From Chloroflexota bacterium (GTDB lineage Bacteria > Chloroflexota > Limnocylindria > Limnocylindrales > CSP1-4), in NCBI GenBank assembly GCA_016191345.1, contig JACPOU010000032.1:44699-108698 (forward strand): a stretch of DNA of 64,000 nucleotides. The letters run 5' to 3'. Below are positions 25,544-36,028 of the stretch, in pieces. The notes beneath the pieces are model-generated. The model was given only the letters and a program-made list of their open reading frames with translations. It was not told the DNA's origin and did no database searches. The stretch's first letter is position 1; every line of letters starts with the position of its first letter. The translations under genes and the position numbers were made by a program.

Positions 25544-25572
25544 TTGCGCATCGAAGGATGGCACCGTAGACT
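25544..25572 (+). promoter_or_regulatory. promoter of the ilvB operon leader
   Basis: TTGCGC at 25544 and TAGACT at 25567 with a 17-base spacer. Transcription would start near 25579, about 320 bases before ilvB. The TTG of the leader frame is nine bases after the -10 box. Confidence 0.65.
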
Positions 25573-25581
25573 GCGCGAACC

Positions 25582-25794
25582 TTGCGAACCTCGAACGGGC
25601 ATGACCGCCGCCGCGTCGCCGTCCTCGTGACGAGCGATGGCCGCCGCGTGCAGATGCCGATCGAGGACGATTCGTTCGAGGTAACCCTCCTCTCCCTTAT
25701 TCGCTCGCTCCAGGTCGGGCTTGAGAGCCTTCTGGGCCTCATTACCGGCTCCCGGCGGGAGAACCGAGGAACGCGGAGGGACGGGCGCTCGTAG
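25582..25794 (+). CDS. branched-chain amino-acid leader peptide (ilv attenuator)
   Basis: A frame of up to 70 residues from a TTG nine bases after the -10 box; an internal ATG at 25654 would give 46. Its core (25681-25743) encodes 12 Val, Leu or Ile residues in about 21, including LL and LLGLI. These codons include GTA, CTT and ATT, which are rare in this GC-rich genome. The stop is 26 bases before a strong intrinsic terminator that precedes ilvB. This is the layout of ribosome-mediated attenuation: stalling on Leu/Ile/Val codons would favour readthrough. Which start is used is uncertain, and a small functional protein is a less likely alternative. Confidence 0.65.
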   Translation: MRTSNGHDRRRVAVLVTSDGRRVQMPIEDDSFEVTLLSLIRSLQVGLESLLGLITGSRRENRGTRRDGRS

Positions 25795-25820
25795 CGCAAC
25801 AGACCACCGAAGACCGAAGG

Positions 25821-25853
25821 GACCCTCGCCGGGTGGCGAGGGTCTTCTTGTTT
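25821..25853 (+). terminator. attenuator terminator upstream of ilvB
   Basis: GACCCTCGCC-GGGT-GGCGAGGGTC is a perfect 10-bp stem with a tetraloop, followed by TTCTTGTTT. It lies between the Leu/Ile/Val-rich leader frame and ilvB, so it must be bypassed for operon expression. Confidence 0.85.
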
Positions 25854-25896
25854 GATGGAGCGCGGACGGGCCAGCAAACGTGAGGGGCGAGCAGCG

Positions 25897-27903
25897 ATGA
25901 CGATGACGAAGGGAGATTCGGCCAAGCCGCCGAGTCCGGGAGGCGGCGGGACGGACCGGCCGCGCCACGAGGTGACCACGCCCGGCGGCGTCGGCTCGCT
26001 GGAGACGGCGGGCGAGGTGTCGACGGCCGGTGCCTCCACCGGCCGGCAGCGCCGGACCCACGTCCCCGCCGCGGGGTCGGACCATGCCGTCGCCATCGAG
26101 AAGGCCCAGCGCGAGATGCTCCGCGAGGGCACGTCCGCGCCGTCCGTGCCCGCCGACGCGACGGCCGCTGCCCGCGCGCCGCGGGCCCGCATCGGTGCCG
26201 ACGTCGTCTGCGAGGCGATCCTCCGCCAGGGCGTCGACGTCTTCTTCAGCTACCCGGGCGGCGTGATCCTGCCGCTCTACGACGTCCTCGGCGACCACCC
26301 GGAGCTTCGCCACATCCTGGTCCGCCACGAGCAGGGCGGCGCCCACGCGGCCGACGGCTATGCGCGGGTCAGCGGCAAGGTCGGCGTCTGCGTCGGGACG
26401 TCGGGACCCGGCGCCACGAACCTCGTGACGGGCATCGGCACGGCCCAGCTCGATTCGGTTCCGATCGTCGCGATCACCGGCAACGTCCCCTCCGCCCTGA
26501 TCGGCAAGGACGCCTTCCAGGAGATCGACATCAACGGCATCACCCTGCCGATGACGAAGCACAACTACCTTGTCCGGAACGCGGACGACCTGCCCCGGGT
26601 CCTCGCCGAGGCGTTCCACATCGCCCGGACCGGGCGCCCGGGTCCCGTCCACGTCGACATCACGAAGGACGCGCTCCAGCAGGAGACGACCGCGCCCCAC
26701 CCGACCGAGGCCGAGGTCATCGCCGGCCTGCCGGGCTTTCGCCCCAACCTCGACGGCCACTACCGGCAGCTGAAGACCGCCGCCGCCGAGATCGCCGCGG
26801 CGAAGCGGCCGCTGATCCTGGCCGGCCACGGGATCCTCCACGCCAGGGCCGAGGCGGAGCTCCTCGCGTTCGCCGAGAAGACGAGCATCCCGCTCGCCTG
26901 GACGCTCCTCGGAATCGGCGCCGTGGACGAGGAGCACCCGCTCGCCTACGGCTACATGGGCATGCACGGCTGGAAGCACGTCAACCGGGCGATCCAGTCG
27001 GCGGACCTGCTCATCGCGATCGGGATGCGCTTCGACGACCGCGTGACGGGCAACGTCAGGACGTACGCGCCCTACGCCCGGATCGTCCACGTCGACATCG
27101 ACCCCGCGGAGATCGGCAAGAACGTCGCCGTCGAGGTCCCGATCGTCGGCGACGCGAAGCGCGTCCTGAAGGCGCTGACCCCGATGGTCGAGGCAACGCC
27201 GCTGGAGGCCCGCCGCGAGTACCTCGACCAGCTTGCGGACTGGAAGAAGGATTCGCTCGCCTCGTCGTGGCACGGCTCCGGCGCCTGGCGCGACGGCCTC
27301 CTCTCCGCGGACTACGTGGTCCAGCGGATCGGGGAGCTCACGGGCCACGAGGCGGTCTACGTCGCCGACGTCGGCCAGAACCAGATGTGGCTCGCCCGCT
27401 ACGCCGGCTTCCGCCACCCGAACACCCACGTCAGCTCCGGCGGCCTCGGGACGATGGGCTTCGCGGTCCCCGCGGCCATGGGCGCCGCCCTCGGAGCCCC
27501 GGAGCGCGAGGTCTGGGCGGTCGCCGGTGACGGCGGCTTCCAGATGACGAGCCAGGAGCTGATGACCCTCGTCCAGGACCGGATCCCGGTGAAGATCGCG
27601 CTCTTCGACAACAAGAAGCTCGGGATGATCCGGCAGTGGCAGGAGATCATCTACGCCGGCAACTACCACTCGGCGCATCTCCTGGGGCCGGACTACCTCA
27701 AGCTCGCGGACGCCTACGGGATCCCGGCCGTGAAGGCCACGTCGCCCGGTGAGGTCGATGACGCGATCCGCTTCGCCCAGGGCGTCGACGGCCCGGCGCT
27801 CATCTGGTTCGAGATCGCCGGCGAGCAGAACATCTTCCCGATGATGCCGGCCGGCAAGGGCCTGTCCGACCTCATCGAGACGTGGGGCGGGCCGGAGGAA
27901 TGA
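25897..27903 (+). CDS. ilvB: acetolactate synthase (AHAS) large subunit
   Basis: A 668-residue TPP enzyme that makes acetolactate or acetohydroxybutyrate from pyruvate. After a non-conserved, Pro/Gly/Ala-rich N-terminal extension of about 95 residues, the conserved part starts at [20 protein letters not shown]. The catalytic Glu is in [15 protein letters not shown]. The TPP motif runs from [12 protein letters not shown] to the Asn in FDNKKLG, and the FAD/herbicide-site region is of the anabolic type. ATG at 25897 is preferred because the alternatives at 25852/25855 fall directly on the terminator tail. It leads the operon and overlaps ilvN by four bases. Confidence 0.95.
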   Translation: MTMTKGDSAKPPSPGGGGTDRPRHEVTTPGGVGSLETAGEVSTAGASTGRQRRTHVPAAGSDHAVAIEKAQREMLREGTSAPSVPADATAAARAPRARIGADVVCEAILRQGVDVFFSYPGGVILPLYDVLGDHPELRHILVRHEQGGAHAADGYARVSGKVGVCVGTSGPGATNLVTGIGTAQLDSVPIVAITGNVPSALIGKDAFQEIDINGITLPMTKHNYLVRNADDLPRVLAEAFHIARTGRPGPVHVDITKDALQQETTAPHPTEAEVIAGLPGFRPNLDGHYRQLKTAAAEIAAAKRPLILAGHGILHARAEAELLAFAEKTSIPLAWTLLGIGAVDEEHPLAYGYMGMHGWKHVNRAIQSADLLIAIGMRFDDRVTGNVRTYAPYARIVHVDIDPAEIGKNVAVEVPIVGDAKRVLKALTPMVEATPLEARREYLDQLADWKKDSLASSWHGSGAWRDGLLSADYVVQRIGELTGHEAVYVADVGQNQMWLARYAGFRHPNTHVSSGGLGTMGFAVPAAMGAALGAPEREVWAVAGDGGFQMTSQELMTLVQDRIPVKIALFDNKKLGMIRQWQEIIYAGNYHSAHLLGPDYLKLADAYGIPAVKATSPGEVDDAIRFAQGVDGPALIWFEIAGEQNIFPMMPAGKGLSDLIETWGGPEE

Positions 27904-28478
27904 GCCCCCAGTCGACCGGCGGCCCCGCCCACTCCGCGCCGCCGCCGCGGGCACTCCCCGGCAGCGGCGACACGAAGGTCCATCGACTCGTGGCGCTCGT
28001 CCTCGACAAGCCCGGGGTCCTGAACCGGGTCGCGAGCCTCATGCGGGCCCGCAACTTCAACATCGATTCGCTCGCGGTCAGCCACACCGACCAGGCGGGC
28101 CTCTCGCGGATGACGATCACCCTCCACGGCGACGACGTGGCGGTCGAGCAGGCGGCCAAGCAGCTCTACCGGCTGATCGACGTCCTGAAGGTCCAGGATG
28201 TCACCTCCGAGCCCACGATCGAGCACGAGCTCGCGCTCGTGAAGGTCCGGACGTCCGACGCGAACCGCGGCGAGCTCCTCAAGCTCGTCGAGCTCAGCAA
28301 GGGCCGGGTGGTCGACCTCACCCCCGAATCGGCCATCGTCGAGGTCAGCGGCACGGAGGCCGAGGTCGACGCCTTCGTCGCCCTCGTCCGCACCTACGGC
28401 ATCAAGGAGCTGGTCCGGACCGGCGCGGTCGTCATGACGCGCGGCGCGGGCTCCATCGAGGAGGCATTGAAGCGATGA
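27900..28478 (+). CDS. ilvN: acetolactate synthase regulatory subunit
   Basis: A 192-residue IlvN/IlvH-type subunit that activates IlvB and confers valine feedback. The N-terminal ACT domain starts at [31 protein letters not shown] (residues about 28-58), and a second ACT-like domain covers the C-terminal half, ending with AVVMTRGAG. The first 25 residues are Pro/Ser-rich. Start ATG overlaps the ilvB stop and its own stop overlaps ilvC, so stoichiometry is probably set by coupling. Confidence 0.95.
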   Translation: MSPQSTGGPAHSAPPPRALPGSGDTKVHRLVALVLDKPGVLNRVASLMRARNFNIDSLAVSHTDQAGLSRMTITLHGDDVAVEQAAKQLYRLIDVLKVQDVTSEPTIEHELALVKVRTSDANRGELLKLVELSKGRVVDLTPESAIVEVSGTEAEVDAFVALVRTYGIKELVRTGAVVMTRGAGSIEEALKR

Positions 28479-29524
28479 CGGCACGGATGTACTACGACAA
28501 CGACGTCGACCCGGCGGCACTTGCCGGCCAGACCGTGGCGATCATCGGCTACGGCAGCCAGGGCCATGCGCATGCCCTGAACCTCCACGAATCCGGGGTC
28601 CGGGTCATCGTCGGGCTGGCCGCCGGGTCCAAGAGCCGGGCGCTCGCCGAGGAGGCGGGCCTCGAGGTCCGGACCGTGGCCGAGGCCGTGAAGGCCGCCG
28701 ACGTGATCATGATCCTCGTCCCGGACACGGCCCAGAAGGCCGTCTACGATGCCGAGATCGAGCCGAACCTCCGGCCGGGCCAGCTCCTGATGTTCGCCCA
28801 CGGCTTCAACATCCACTTCAGGCGGATCGTCCCGCCCGACTTCGTCGATGTCGGGATGGTCGCGCCCAAGGGCCCCGGTCACCTGGTCCGCAGCGTCTAC
28901 CAGGCGGGCGGCGGCGTGCCGGCACTCTTCGCCGTCCACCAGGACGCGACCGGCACGGCCAGGGCCAGGGTCTTCGCCTACGCCGGCGGGCTCGGCAACA
29001 CCCGCGCCGGGATCCTCGAGACCACCTTCAAGGAGGAGACCGAGACGGACCTGTTCGGGGAGCAGGCGCTCCTCTGCGGCGGCGTGTCGGCGCTCGTCAA
29101 GGCGGCCTTCGAGACGCTCGTCGAAGCCGGCTACCAGCCGGAGCTTGCCTACTTCGAGACGATGCACGAGCTCAAGCTCATCGTGGACCTGATGTATCGC
29201 GGCGGCCTCAACTTCATGCGCTTCAGCGTGTCCGACACCGCCGAGTACGGTGACTACGTGTCCGGGCCGCGGATCGTGGAGGGCGCCAAGGCGACCATGC
29301 GCGACGTCCTGGCCGAGATCCAGAACGGGTCCTTCGCGAGCCGCTGGATCCGCGAGAACGAGACCGGCCGCCACGAGTTCGAGCGCCTCCGCGCCCAGGA
29401 CCGGGACCACCAGATCGAGCAGGTGGGTGCCGAGCTGCGGGCCCAGATGCCGTTCCTGGACCCCGTCGTGGTCCGGGCCGGCGAGGCCCAGGCCGGAGCC
29501 GGTCGCGCCGGCGGGTCGCACTGA
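28475..29524 (+). CDS. ilvC: ketol-acid reductoisomerase, class I
   Basis: A 349-residue short-form KARI that isomerises and reduces acetolactate or acetohydroxybutyrate with NAD(P)H and Mg2+. The Rossmann motif is [13 protein letters not shown]. The beta2 loop after [14 protein letters not shown] determines cofactor choice; two Ser-type residues suggest NADPH. Metal and substrate ligands are in ETDLFGEQ and the C-terminal knot ([13 protein letters not shown]). The ATG overlaps ilvN by four bases. The tail of about 15 Ala/Gly residues is disordered. Confidence 0.96.
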   Translation: MTARMYYDNDVDPAALAGQTVAIIGYGSQGHAHALNLHESGVRVIVGLAAGSKSRALAEEAGLEVRTVAEAVKAADVIMILVPDTAQKAVYDAEIEPNLRPGQLLMFAHGFNIHFRRIVPPDFVDVGMVAPKGPGHLVRSVYQAGGGVPALFAVHQDATGTARARVFAYAGGLGNTRAGILETTFKEETETDLFGEQALLCGGVSALVKAAFETLVEAGYQPELAYFETMHELKLIVDLMYRGGLNFMRFSVSDTAEYGDYVSGPRIVEGAKATMRDVLAEIQNGSFASRWIRENETGRHEFERLRAQDRDHQIEQVGAELRAQMPFLDPVVVRAGEAQAGAGRAGGSH

Positions 29525-29525
29525 C

Positions 29526-31172
29526 GTGCCGGCCGCCGTAGCCCGCCCGTCGGGGCCATTCGTCCCGGCGGGCACCGTCCGGATCTTCGACACGACGCTC
29601 CGCGACGGCGAGCAGGCGCCGGGCGCCGGGCTGACGGCCGCCGAGAAGCTGGAGGTCGCGCGGCAGCTGGCGCGGCTGAAGGTCGATGTCATCGAGGCCG
29701 GCTTCCCGGCCGCGTCCCCCGGCGACTTCGAGGCGGTCCGTCGGATCGCCCAGGAGACGAAGGGCGGGATCGCGGTCGCGGCGCTGGCGCGCTGCCGGGA
29801 CGGGGATCCGCAGCGGGCGATCGAGGCGATCCGGGTCGCGGAGCGGCCACACCTTCATGTCTTCATCGCCACGAGCGACATCCACCTCAAGCACAAGCTC
29901 CGGATCTCGCGCGACGAGGCCCTCGCCGAGGCGGTCCGCTGGGTCCGCCATGGGCGCGAGGCCCTTGGCCGCGACGCCGAGATCGAGTTCTCGGCCGAGG
30001 ATGCGTCCCGGACCGACACGGACTTCCTGATGCAGGTCTACGAAGCGGTGGTCGAGGCCGGCGCGTCCACGGTCAATGTCCCGGACACTGTGGGCTACGC
30101 GATCCCGAGCGAGTTCGGGGCGCTCGTCGAGCGGGCCGTGAAGCTCGTCGGCGGCCATGCGACCGTCAGTGTCCATTGCCACAACGACCTGGGCCTCGCG
30201 ACCGCGAACACGCTCGCGGCGGTCCAGGCCGGCGCCCGCCAGGTGGAGGTCACGATCAACGGCCTCGGCGAGCGGGCCGGCAACGCGTCGCTCGAGGAGG
30301 TCGTCATGGCCCTCCGGACGCGGCCGGGCCAGTTCCCGGGTCTCGCCGGCGGCGTCGCGACCGAACAGCTCACGGCCGCGTCCCGGCTCGTGAGCTATCT
30401 CACCGGCTTCGCCGTCCAGCCGAACAAGGCGATCGTCGGCGGCAACGCCTTCGCCCACGAATCGGGGATCCACCAGGACGGCGTGATCAAGCACCCGCTG
30501 ACCTACGAGATCATGACCCCGCAATCGGTCGGGCTCGCCGGGAGCCAGCTGACGATCGGCAAGCTCTCGGGCCGCCGCGGCCTCCAGGGCAAGCTCCGCG
30601 AGCTCGGCCACGACGTGGAGGGCGAGGCGCTCGACGCGATCTACCGCCAGGCGATCGCCCTCGCCGACGCGAAGAAGGACGTGACCGACGCGGACCTCCA
30701 CGCGCTCGTCGAGCAGCGCGTTGCCGAGGTCCCGCAGGCGGTCCGCCTGGAGGGCTGGAACGTCACCTCGTCGCACGGCGGCAAGGCGACCGGCATGGTC
30801 TCGCTCGCCATCGCCGACGACGAACGGGCCGAGGCGGCCATCGGCAACGGTCCGGTCGATGCGCTCTACGCCGCGGTCGATGCCGCGGTCCAGCCGGTCT
30901 TCGGCTGGCACCCCGTCCTGGAAAGCTACGAGATCAAGGCCGTGTCGGGCGGGGAGGACGCCCAGGGTCGGGTGCTCGTCCGCTGCCGCCGCTCGAGCGA
31001 TGAGGGCCCCGGTGCGCTCGTCGTCTCGGGCCACGGCCTGTCCACGAACATCATCGAGGCCTCGGTCGAGGCGTACCTCGTGGCCGTGAACAAGCTGCAC
31101 GGGGCGGAGATCGGAACGCTCGGCCCAGCGTGGGCCTCGCGACGCGCCGTCGATGGCAACGCGGTCCCGTGA
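29526..31172 (+). CDS. leuA: 2-isopropylmalate synthase
   Basis: A 548-residue LeuA that condenses acetyl-CoA with 2-ketoisovalerate, the first committed leucine step. The DRE-TIM barrel begins with [14 protein letters not shown]; metal ligands are in [12 protein letters not shown] and the signature [14 protein letters not shown] follows. The C-terminal allosteric domain (about 425-545) has [14 protein letters not shown] and [13 protein letters not shown], so leucine feedback is expected. GTG at 29526 follows the ilvC stop by one base, so the genes are coupled. The domain order is complete. Confidence 0.95.
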   Translation: MPAAVARPSGPFVPAGTVRIFDTTLRDGEQAPGAGLTAAEKLEVARQLARLKVDVIEAGFPAASPGDFEAVRRIAQETKGGIAVAALARCRDGDPQRAIEAIRVAERPHLHVFIATSDIHLKHKLRISRDEALAEAVRWVRHGREALGRDAEIEFSAEDASRTDTDFLMQVYEAVVEAGASTVNVPDTVGYAIPSEFGALVERAVKLVGGHATVSVHCHNDLGLATANTLAAVQAGARQVEVTINGLGERAGNASLEEVVMALRTRPGQFPGLAGGVATEQLTAASRLVSYLTGFAVQPNKAIVGGNAFAHESGIHQDGVIKHPLTYEIMTPQSVGLAGSQLTIGKLSGRRGLQGKLRELGHDVEGEALDAIYRQAIALADAKKDVTDADLHALVEQRVAEVPQAVRLEGWNVTSSHGGKATGMVSLAIADDERAEAAIGNGPVDALYAAVDAAVQPVFGWHPVLESYEIKAVSGGEDAQGRVLVRCRRSSDEGPGALVVSGHGLSTNIIEASVEAYLVAVNKLHGAEIGTLGPAWASRRAVDGNAVP

Positions 31173-31194
31173 CCGCGTTCGTGGACCTGCCGTG

Positions 31195-32358
31195 ATGGGG
31201 AGCACACCCGCCACCACGTTCCGAATCGCCGCGATCCCGGGCGATGGCGTCGGGCCGGAGGTCCTCGCCGCCGCGCGGCGGGTCCTCGACGCGACGGGCG
31301 CCCAGTTCGGGTTCGGGATCCGCTGGACGGAGATCGTCGCGGGCGGGAGCGGGATCGACGCCTGGGGCGCGGCCATCCGGTCCGAGGACGTCGAGGCCGC
31401 ACGGGCCGCCGACGCGATCCTCCTCGGCGCGGTCGGCGGCCCGAAGTGGGACGACCCGAACGCGGCCGTCCGCCCCGAGCAGGCGCTCTTCGCCCTTCGC
31501 GGCGGGCTGGAGCTGTTCGCCAACCTGCGTCCGGTCACGGTCCACCCGGCGCTCGTGCCGTCCTCGCCGCTCCGGCCGGCGCTGCTCGAGGGCGTGGACC
31601 TCCTCATCGTCCGGGAGCTCACGTCGGGGCTCTACTTCGGGCGGCCGTCCGAGGAGCGCGCGACGAGCGACGGTCGCGTCGCGGTGGACACCCTCTGGTA
31701 CACGGAGGCGGAGATCCGCCGCGTCGTGCGCCTCGCGTTCGAGCTGGCCCGCGGCCGCCGACGGAAGCTGACAAGCGTCGACAAGGCCAACGTCCTCGCG
31801 ACCTCGAGGCTCTGGCGCAAGGTCGTCGAGGAGGAGCGAGGGCGCTTCACGGATGTGGAGGTCGGCCACCAGCTCGTCGACTCGTGCGCGATGCTCCTGG
31901 TGAAGCAGCCCGCGGCCTTCGATGTCCTCGTCACCGAGAACCTGTTCGGCGACATCCTCTCCGACGAGGCGTCCGTCCTTGCGGGCAGCCTCGGGATGCT
32001 GCCCTCGGCGTCGCTCGGCGACCGGCGCACGGAGCACGGCCGCTTCGGCCTGTACGAGCCGATCCACGGGTCCGCGCCGGACATCGCGGGCCGGGACGTC
32101 GCGAACCCGCTCGGGACGATCCTGTCCGCGGCCATGCTCCTCCGCTGGTCGCTCGGACTGGAGGACGCGGCCCGGATGGTCGAGGCCGCCGTCGCGGAGG
32201 CCCTCGACGATGGGCTCCGCACCCGCGACCTCGTCCCGGCCGGTGCCGACGCGGGCACGCTTCAGCTGGTCGGCACGACCGCCATGGCTGACGCCGTCAT
32301 CGAGCGGCTCGCGATTCGGTGGGCGGCACCGCGGCCGGTCGCCGCCAGTCCCGGCTGA
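31195..32358 (+). CDS. leuB: 3-isopropylmalate dehydrogenase
   Basis: A 387-residue NAD-dependent beta-decarboxylating dehydrogenase. The N terminus has [10 protein letters not shown]. Substrate Arg/Tyr/Lys residues are in [16 protein letters not shown] and SVDKANVL, and the metal Asp motif is [28 protein letters not shown], with [15 protein letters not shown] in the cofactor region. [10 protein letters not shown] is the leucine-type specificity signature, though in cimA organisms LeuB often also oxidises beta-methylmalate. The ATG at 31195 lies 22 bases after leuA. Confidence 0.95.
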   Translation: MGSTPATTFRIAAIPGDGVGPEVLAAARRVLDATGAQFGFGIRWTEIVAGGSGIDAWGAAIRSEDVEAARAADAILLGAVGGPKWDDPNAAVRPEQALFALRGGLELFANLRPVTVHPALVPSSPLRPALLEGVDLLIVRELTSGLYFGRPSEERATSDGRVAVDTLWYTEAEIRRVVRLAFELARGRRRKLTSVDKANVLATSRLWRKVVEEERGRFTDVEVGHQLVDSCAMLLVKQPAAFDVLVTENLFGDILSDEASVLAGSLGMLPSASLGDRRTEHGRFGLYEPIHGSAPDIAGRDVANPLGTILSAAMLLRWSLGLEDAARMVEAAVAEALDDGLRTRDLVPAGADAGTLQLVGTTAMADAVIERLAIRWAAPRPVAASPG

Positions 32359-32406
32359 TCGACACCCTCGCCCACTTGGAGTCACCGTTTGGAGTCGCCG
32401 TTTCCG

Positions 32407-34077
<1,671 letters not shown>

Positions 34078-34082
34078 CTGGC

Positions 34083-34598
34083 ATGCCGAACGCCGACGCG
34101 CTCCATCTCGCGCGCTGGACGGTGACGTCCGGCAGCAACGCCCGGAGCCGCGGTGCCGTGGTCATCGAGGCGGGGGATCACCATTGGCAGGCCTCGTCCC
34201 AGGGGACGGGGGCCGTTGATGCCCTCTTCGGCGCGGTGGACAAGGCGCTCGCCGAGGTCCTCGAGGGCCACCCTCGGCTCGTCTCCTACGACGTGCATGC
34301 GCTGGCCGAGGGGCCGGACGCCGAGGGCCTCGTCTCGATCCGGATCCGGCCGCCGGCCGGCGCTTCGGGTGCGCGCGGGGAAGGGGAGTACGCGGGCTCG
34401 TCATCGAGCACGAACACGATCGCCGCCTCGATCGAGGCCTACATCGAGGCGCTCAACGCGATGCTGGACGAGACCCACTGGGCGGACGCGCCCGCGACCG
34501 CGGCGGCGGACAAGCCCGTCCGCAAGGTCGCCGGCCGCCGCGGCGAGTACGACAAGCAGGAAGCAAAGCCGGCCTCTTCGAATTGGTTTGACCAATAG
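34083..34598 (+). CDS. free-standing LeuA/CimA allosteric regulatory domain protein
   Basis: A 171-residue protein that aligns along residues 8-130 with the C-terminal regulatory domain of LeuA and CimA and contains nothing of the TIM barrel. Shared landmarks are SQGTGAVDALFGAVDKAL (compare [16 protein letters not shown] in LeuA), a YDVHAL strand, and STNTIAASIEAYIEALN. The tail (135-171) is charged and ends in NWFDQ. It starts six bases after cimA. Such a subunit could assemble with CimA or LeuA to change feedback, or bind Leu/Ile on its own. The homology is seen in sequence; the role is inferred. Confidence 0.82.
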   Translation: MPNADALHLARWTVTSGSNARSRGAVVIEAGDHHWQASSQGTGAVDALFGAVDKALAEVLEGHPRLVSYDVHALAEGPDAEGLVSIRIRPPAGASGARGEGEYAGSSSSTNTIAASIEAYIEALNAMLDETHWADAPATAAADKPVRKVAGRRGEYDKQEAKPASSNWFDQ

Positions 34599-34617
34599 CC
34601 GCGGCGGGGTTGCCGGG

Positions 34618-35463
34618 TTGACCGCGCCCGTCGCATTCGCCGGCGAGCCCGGGGCGTTCGCCGAGGATGCGGTCATCGCCGCGTTCGGCGACGTCGAGCG
34701 GCTCGCCGTCGGCAGCTTCCGGGACGTGTTCACGGCCGTGACGGAGGGGCGAGCGCGCTGCGGCGTCGTACCGATCGAGAACCTCCGCAACGGCACCGTG
34801 CGCGAGAACTACGACCTCCTGCTCGAACACGACCTGGAGATCGTCGGCGAGGCGATCGTGCCCGTCCGCCTCTGCCTCGCGGCCTTGCCGGGCCAGCGCC
34901 TCGAGGACATCTCGCGGGTCTACTCGCACGTCCAGGCGCTCGGGCAGGCCGAGGCGTTCCTCCGGACGAGATCGTGGGCGACCCTCACGACCTACAACAC
35001 GGCCGGGGCCGGCAAGCTGATCCGCGACGCCGGCGAGCGGGGCTCCGCGGCCGTGCTCTCGCCGCGGGCGGCCGGGCTGTTCGGCCTCGAGGTCCTGGCC
35101 GACGAGATCCAGGGCCCGGCGGACAACCGGACGCGATTCCTTGTCGTCGCCCCGCGCAACGCCGCTCGCGACCCCCGCCTCGATGGAATGGGTCCCCGCC
35201 GGACGACGCTCGTCTTCGCCGTCCGCAACGAGCCCGGAACGCTGCTCGCCGCGCTCCGCGCCTTCGCCGATCACGGCGTGAACCTGTCCGCCCTCGAGTC
35301 GCGTCCCAGCCGCGACGCGGCGTGGGAATACGTCTTCTGGGCTGACCTCGACGCCGATGCGACGGACCCGTCCTGCGCGGCCGCCCTCGCGGACCTCGAG
35401 CGCGTCACGACGATGGCCCGCGTCCTCGGGAGCTACCGCAGCGCCGAGACGCCGCCTGGTTGA
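34618..35463 (+). CDS. pheA: prephenate dehydratase
   Basis: A 281-residue monofunctional PheA that converts prephenate to phenylpyruvate. The PDT domain starts at VAFAGEPGAFAEDAV and includes GVVPIENLRNGTV and the catalytic NRTRFLVV. The C-terminal ACT domain contains TLVFAVRNEPGTLLAALRAFADHGVNLSALESRPS, the Phe-binding ESRP motif. No ATG is available: TTG at 34618 is used here and TTG at 34588 is the alternative, overlapping the previous stop. As last gene of the ilv-leu-cim operon it would be under the same attenuator, which is unusual for an aromatic gene. Confidence 0.93.
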   Translation: MTAPVAFAGEPGAFAEDAVIAAFGDVERLAVGSFRDVFTAVTEGRARCGVVPIENLRNGTVRENYDLLLEHDLEIVGEAIVPVRLCLAALPGQRLEDISRVYSHVQALGQAEAFLRTRSWATLTTYNTAGAGKLIRDAGERGSAAVLSPRAAGLFGLEVLADEIQGPADNRTRFLVVAPRNAARDPRLDGMGPRRTTLVFAVRNEPGTLLAALRAFADHGVNLSALESRPSRDAAWEYVFWADLDADATDPSCAAALADLERVTTMARVLGSYRSAETPPG

Positions 35464-35500
35464 CGGCTCAGTTGCCTCGGCCGAGAGGCCCGCGATCCAG

Positions 35501-35911
35501 CTAAATCGCGCTCGCGCAGTGCATGCACTTCGTGGCGTCGAGGGCGTTCAGCTGCCGGCAGAACGGGCAGGTCTTCATCTCCGGCTCCGGCGCGGCGGCC
35601 TCTTCCCTGAGGAACATCTTCGAGATCCGCCAGACGATGAAGGCCACGATGACGAAGCCGATGACGGCGTTGAGGAAGGCCCCGTAGCGGATCGCCACCT
35701 CGGTCGCGGGGTCGGCGGGATCGGTCGCGGCCTGGAGGACGATCTTCAGCTGGCTGAAGTCCACCTTGCCGAGGAGCTGGCCGATCGGCGGCATGATGAT
35801 GTCGTTGACGAGCGAGTTGACGACGCTGCCGAGCGCCGCGCCGATGATCACGCCGATTGCGAGCGCAAGCGCGTTCGTCTTCAGCAGGAAGCTCTTGAAC
35901 TCAGCCCACAT
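35501..35911 (-). CDS. mscL: large-conductance mechanosensitive channel with C-terminal zinc ribbon
   Basis: A 136-residue MscL. Helix 1 (residues 15-40) contains ALALAIGVIIGAALGSVVNSLVNDIIMPPIG, with the GxxxGxxxG gate, and helix 2 (about 80-100) reads FLNAVIGFVIVAFIVW. In place of the usual charged C-terminal helix it ends in a rubredoxin-like knuckle, TCPFCRQLNALDATKCMHC. GGAGG precedes the ATG. It converges with pheA with a 37-base gap. The channel releases solutes on hypo-osmotic shock; the metal knuckle may hold the cytoplasmic bundle together. Confidence 0.93.
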   Translation of the reverse strand: MWAEFKSFLLKTNALALAIGVIIGAALGSVVNSLVNDIIMPPIGQLLGKVDFSQLKIVLQAATDPADPATEVAIRYGAFLNAVIGFVIVAFIVWRISKMFLREEAAAPEPEMKTCPFCRQLNALDATKCMHCASAI

Positions 35912-36028
35912 CAGCGGTCCTCCCTGTCGTCGGCTGCCCCGGCGAGGCCGGTCGATGGTAGTCCCGGGTGCGACGGCCCGTCGGGGTACGATGGCGAGGC
36001 CACGCTGCCCGCACCGGAGCCATCCGCG

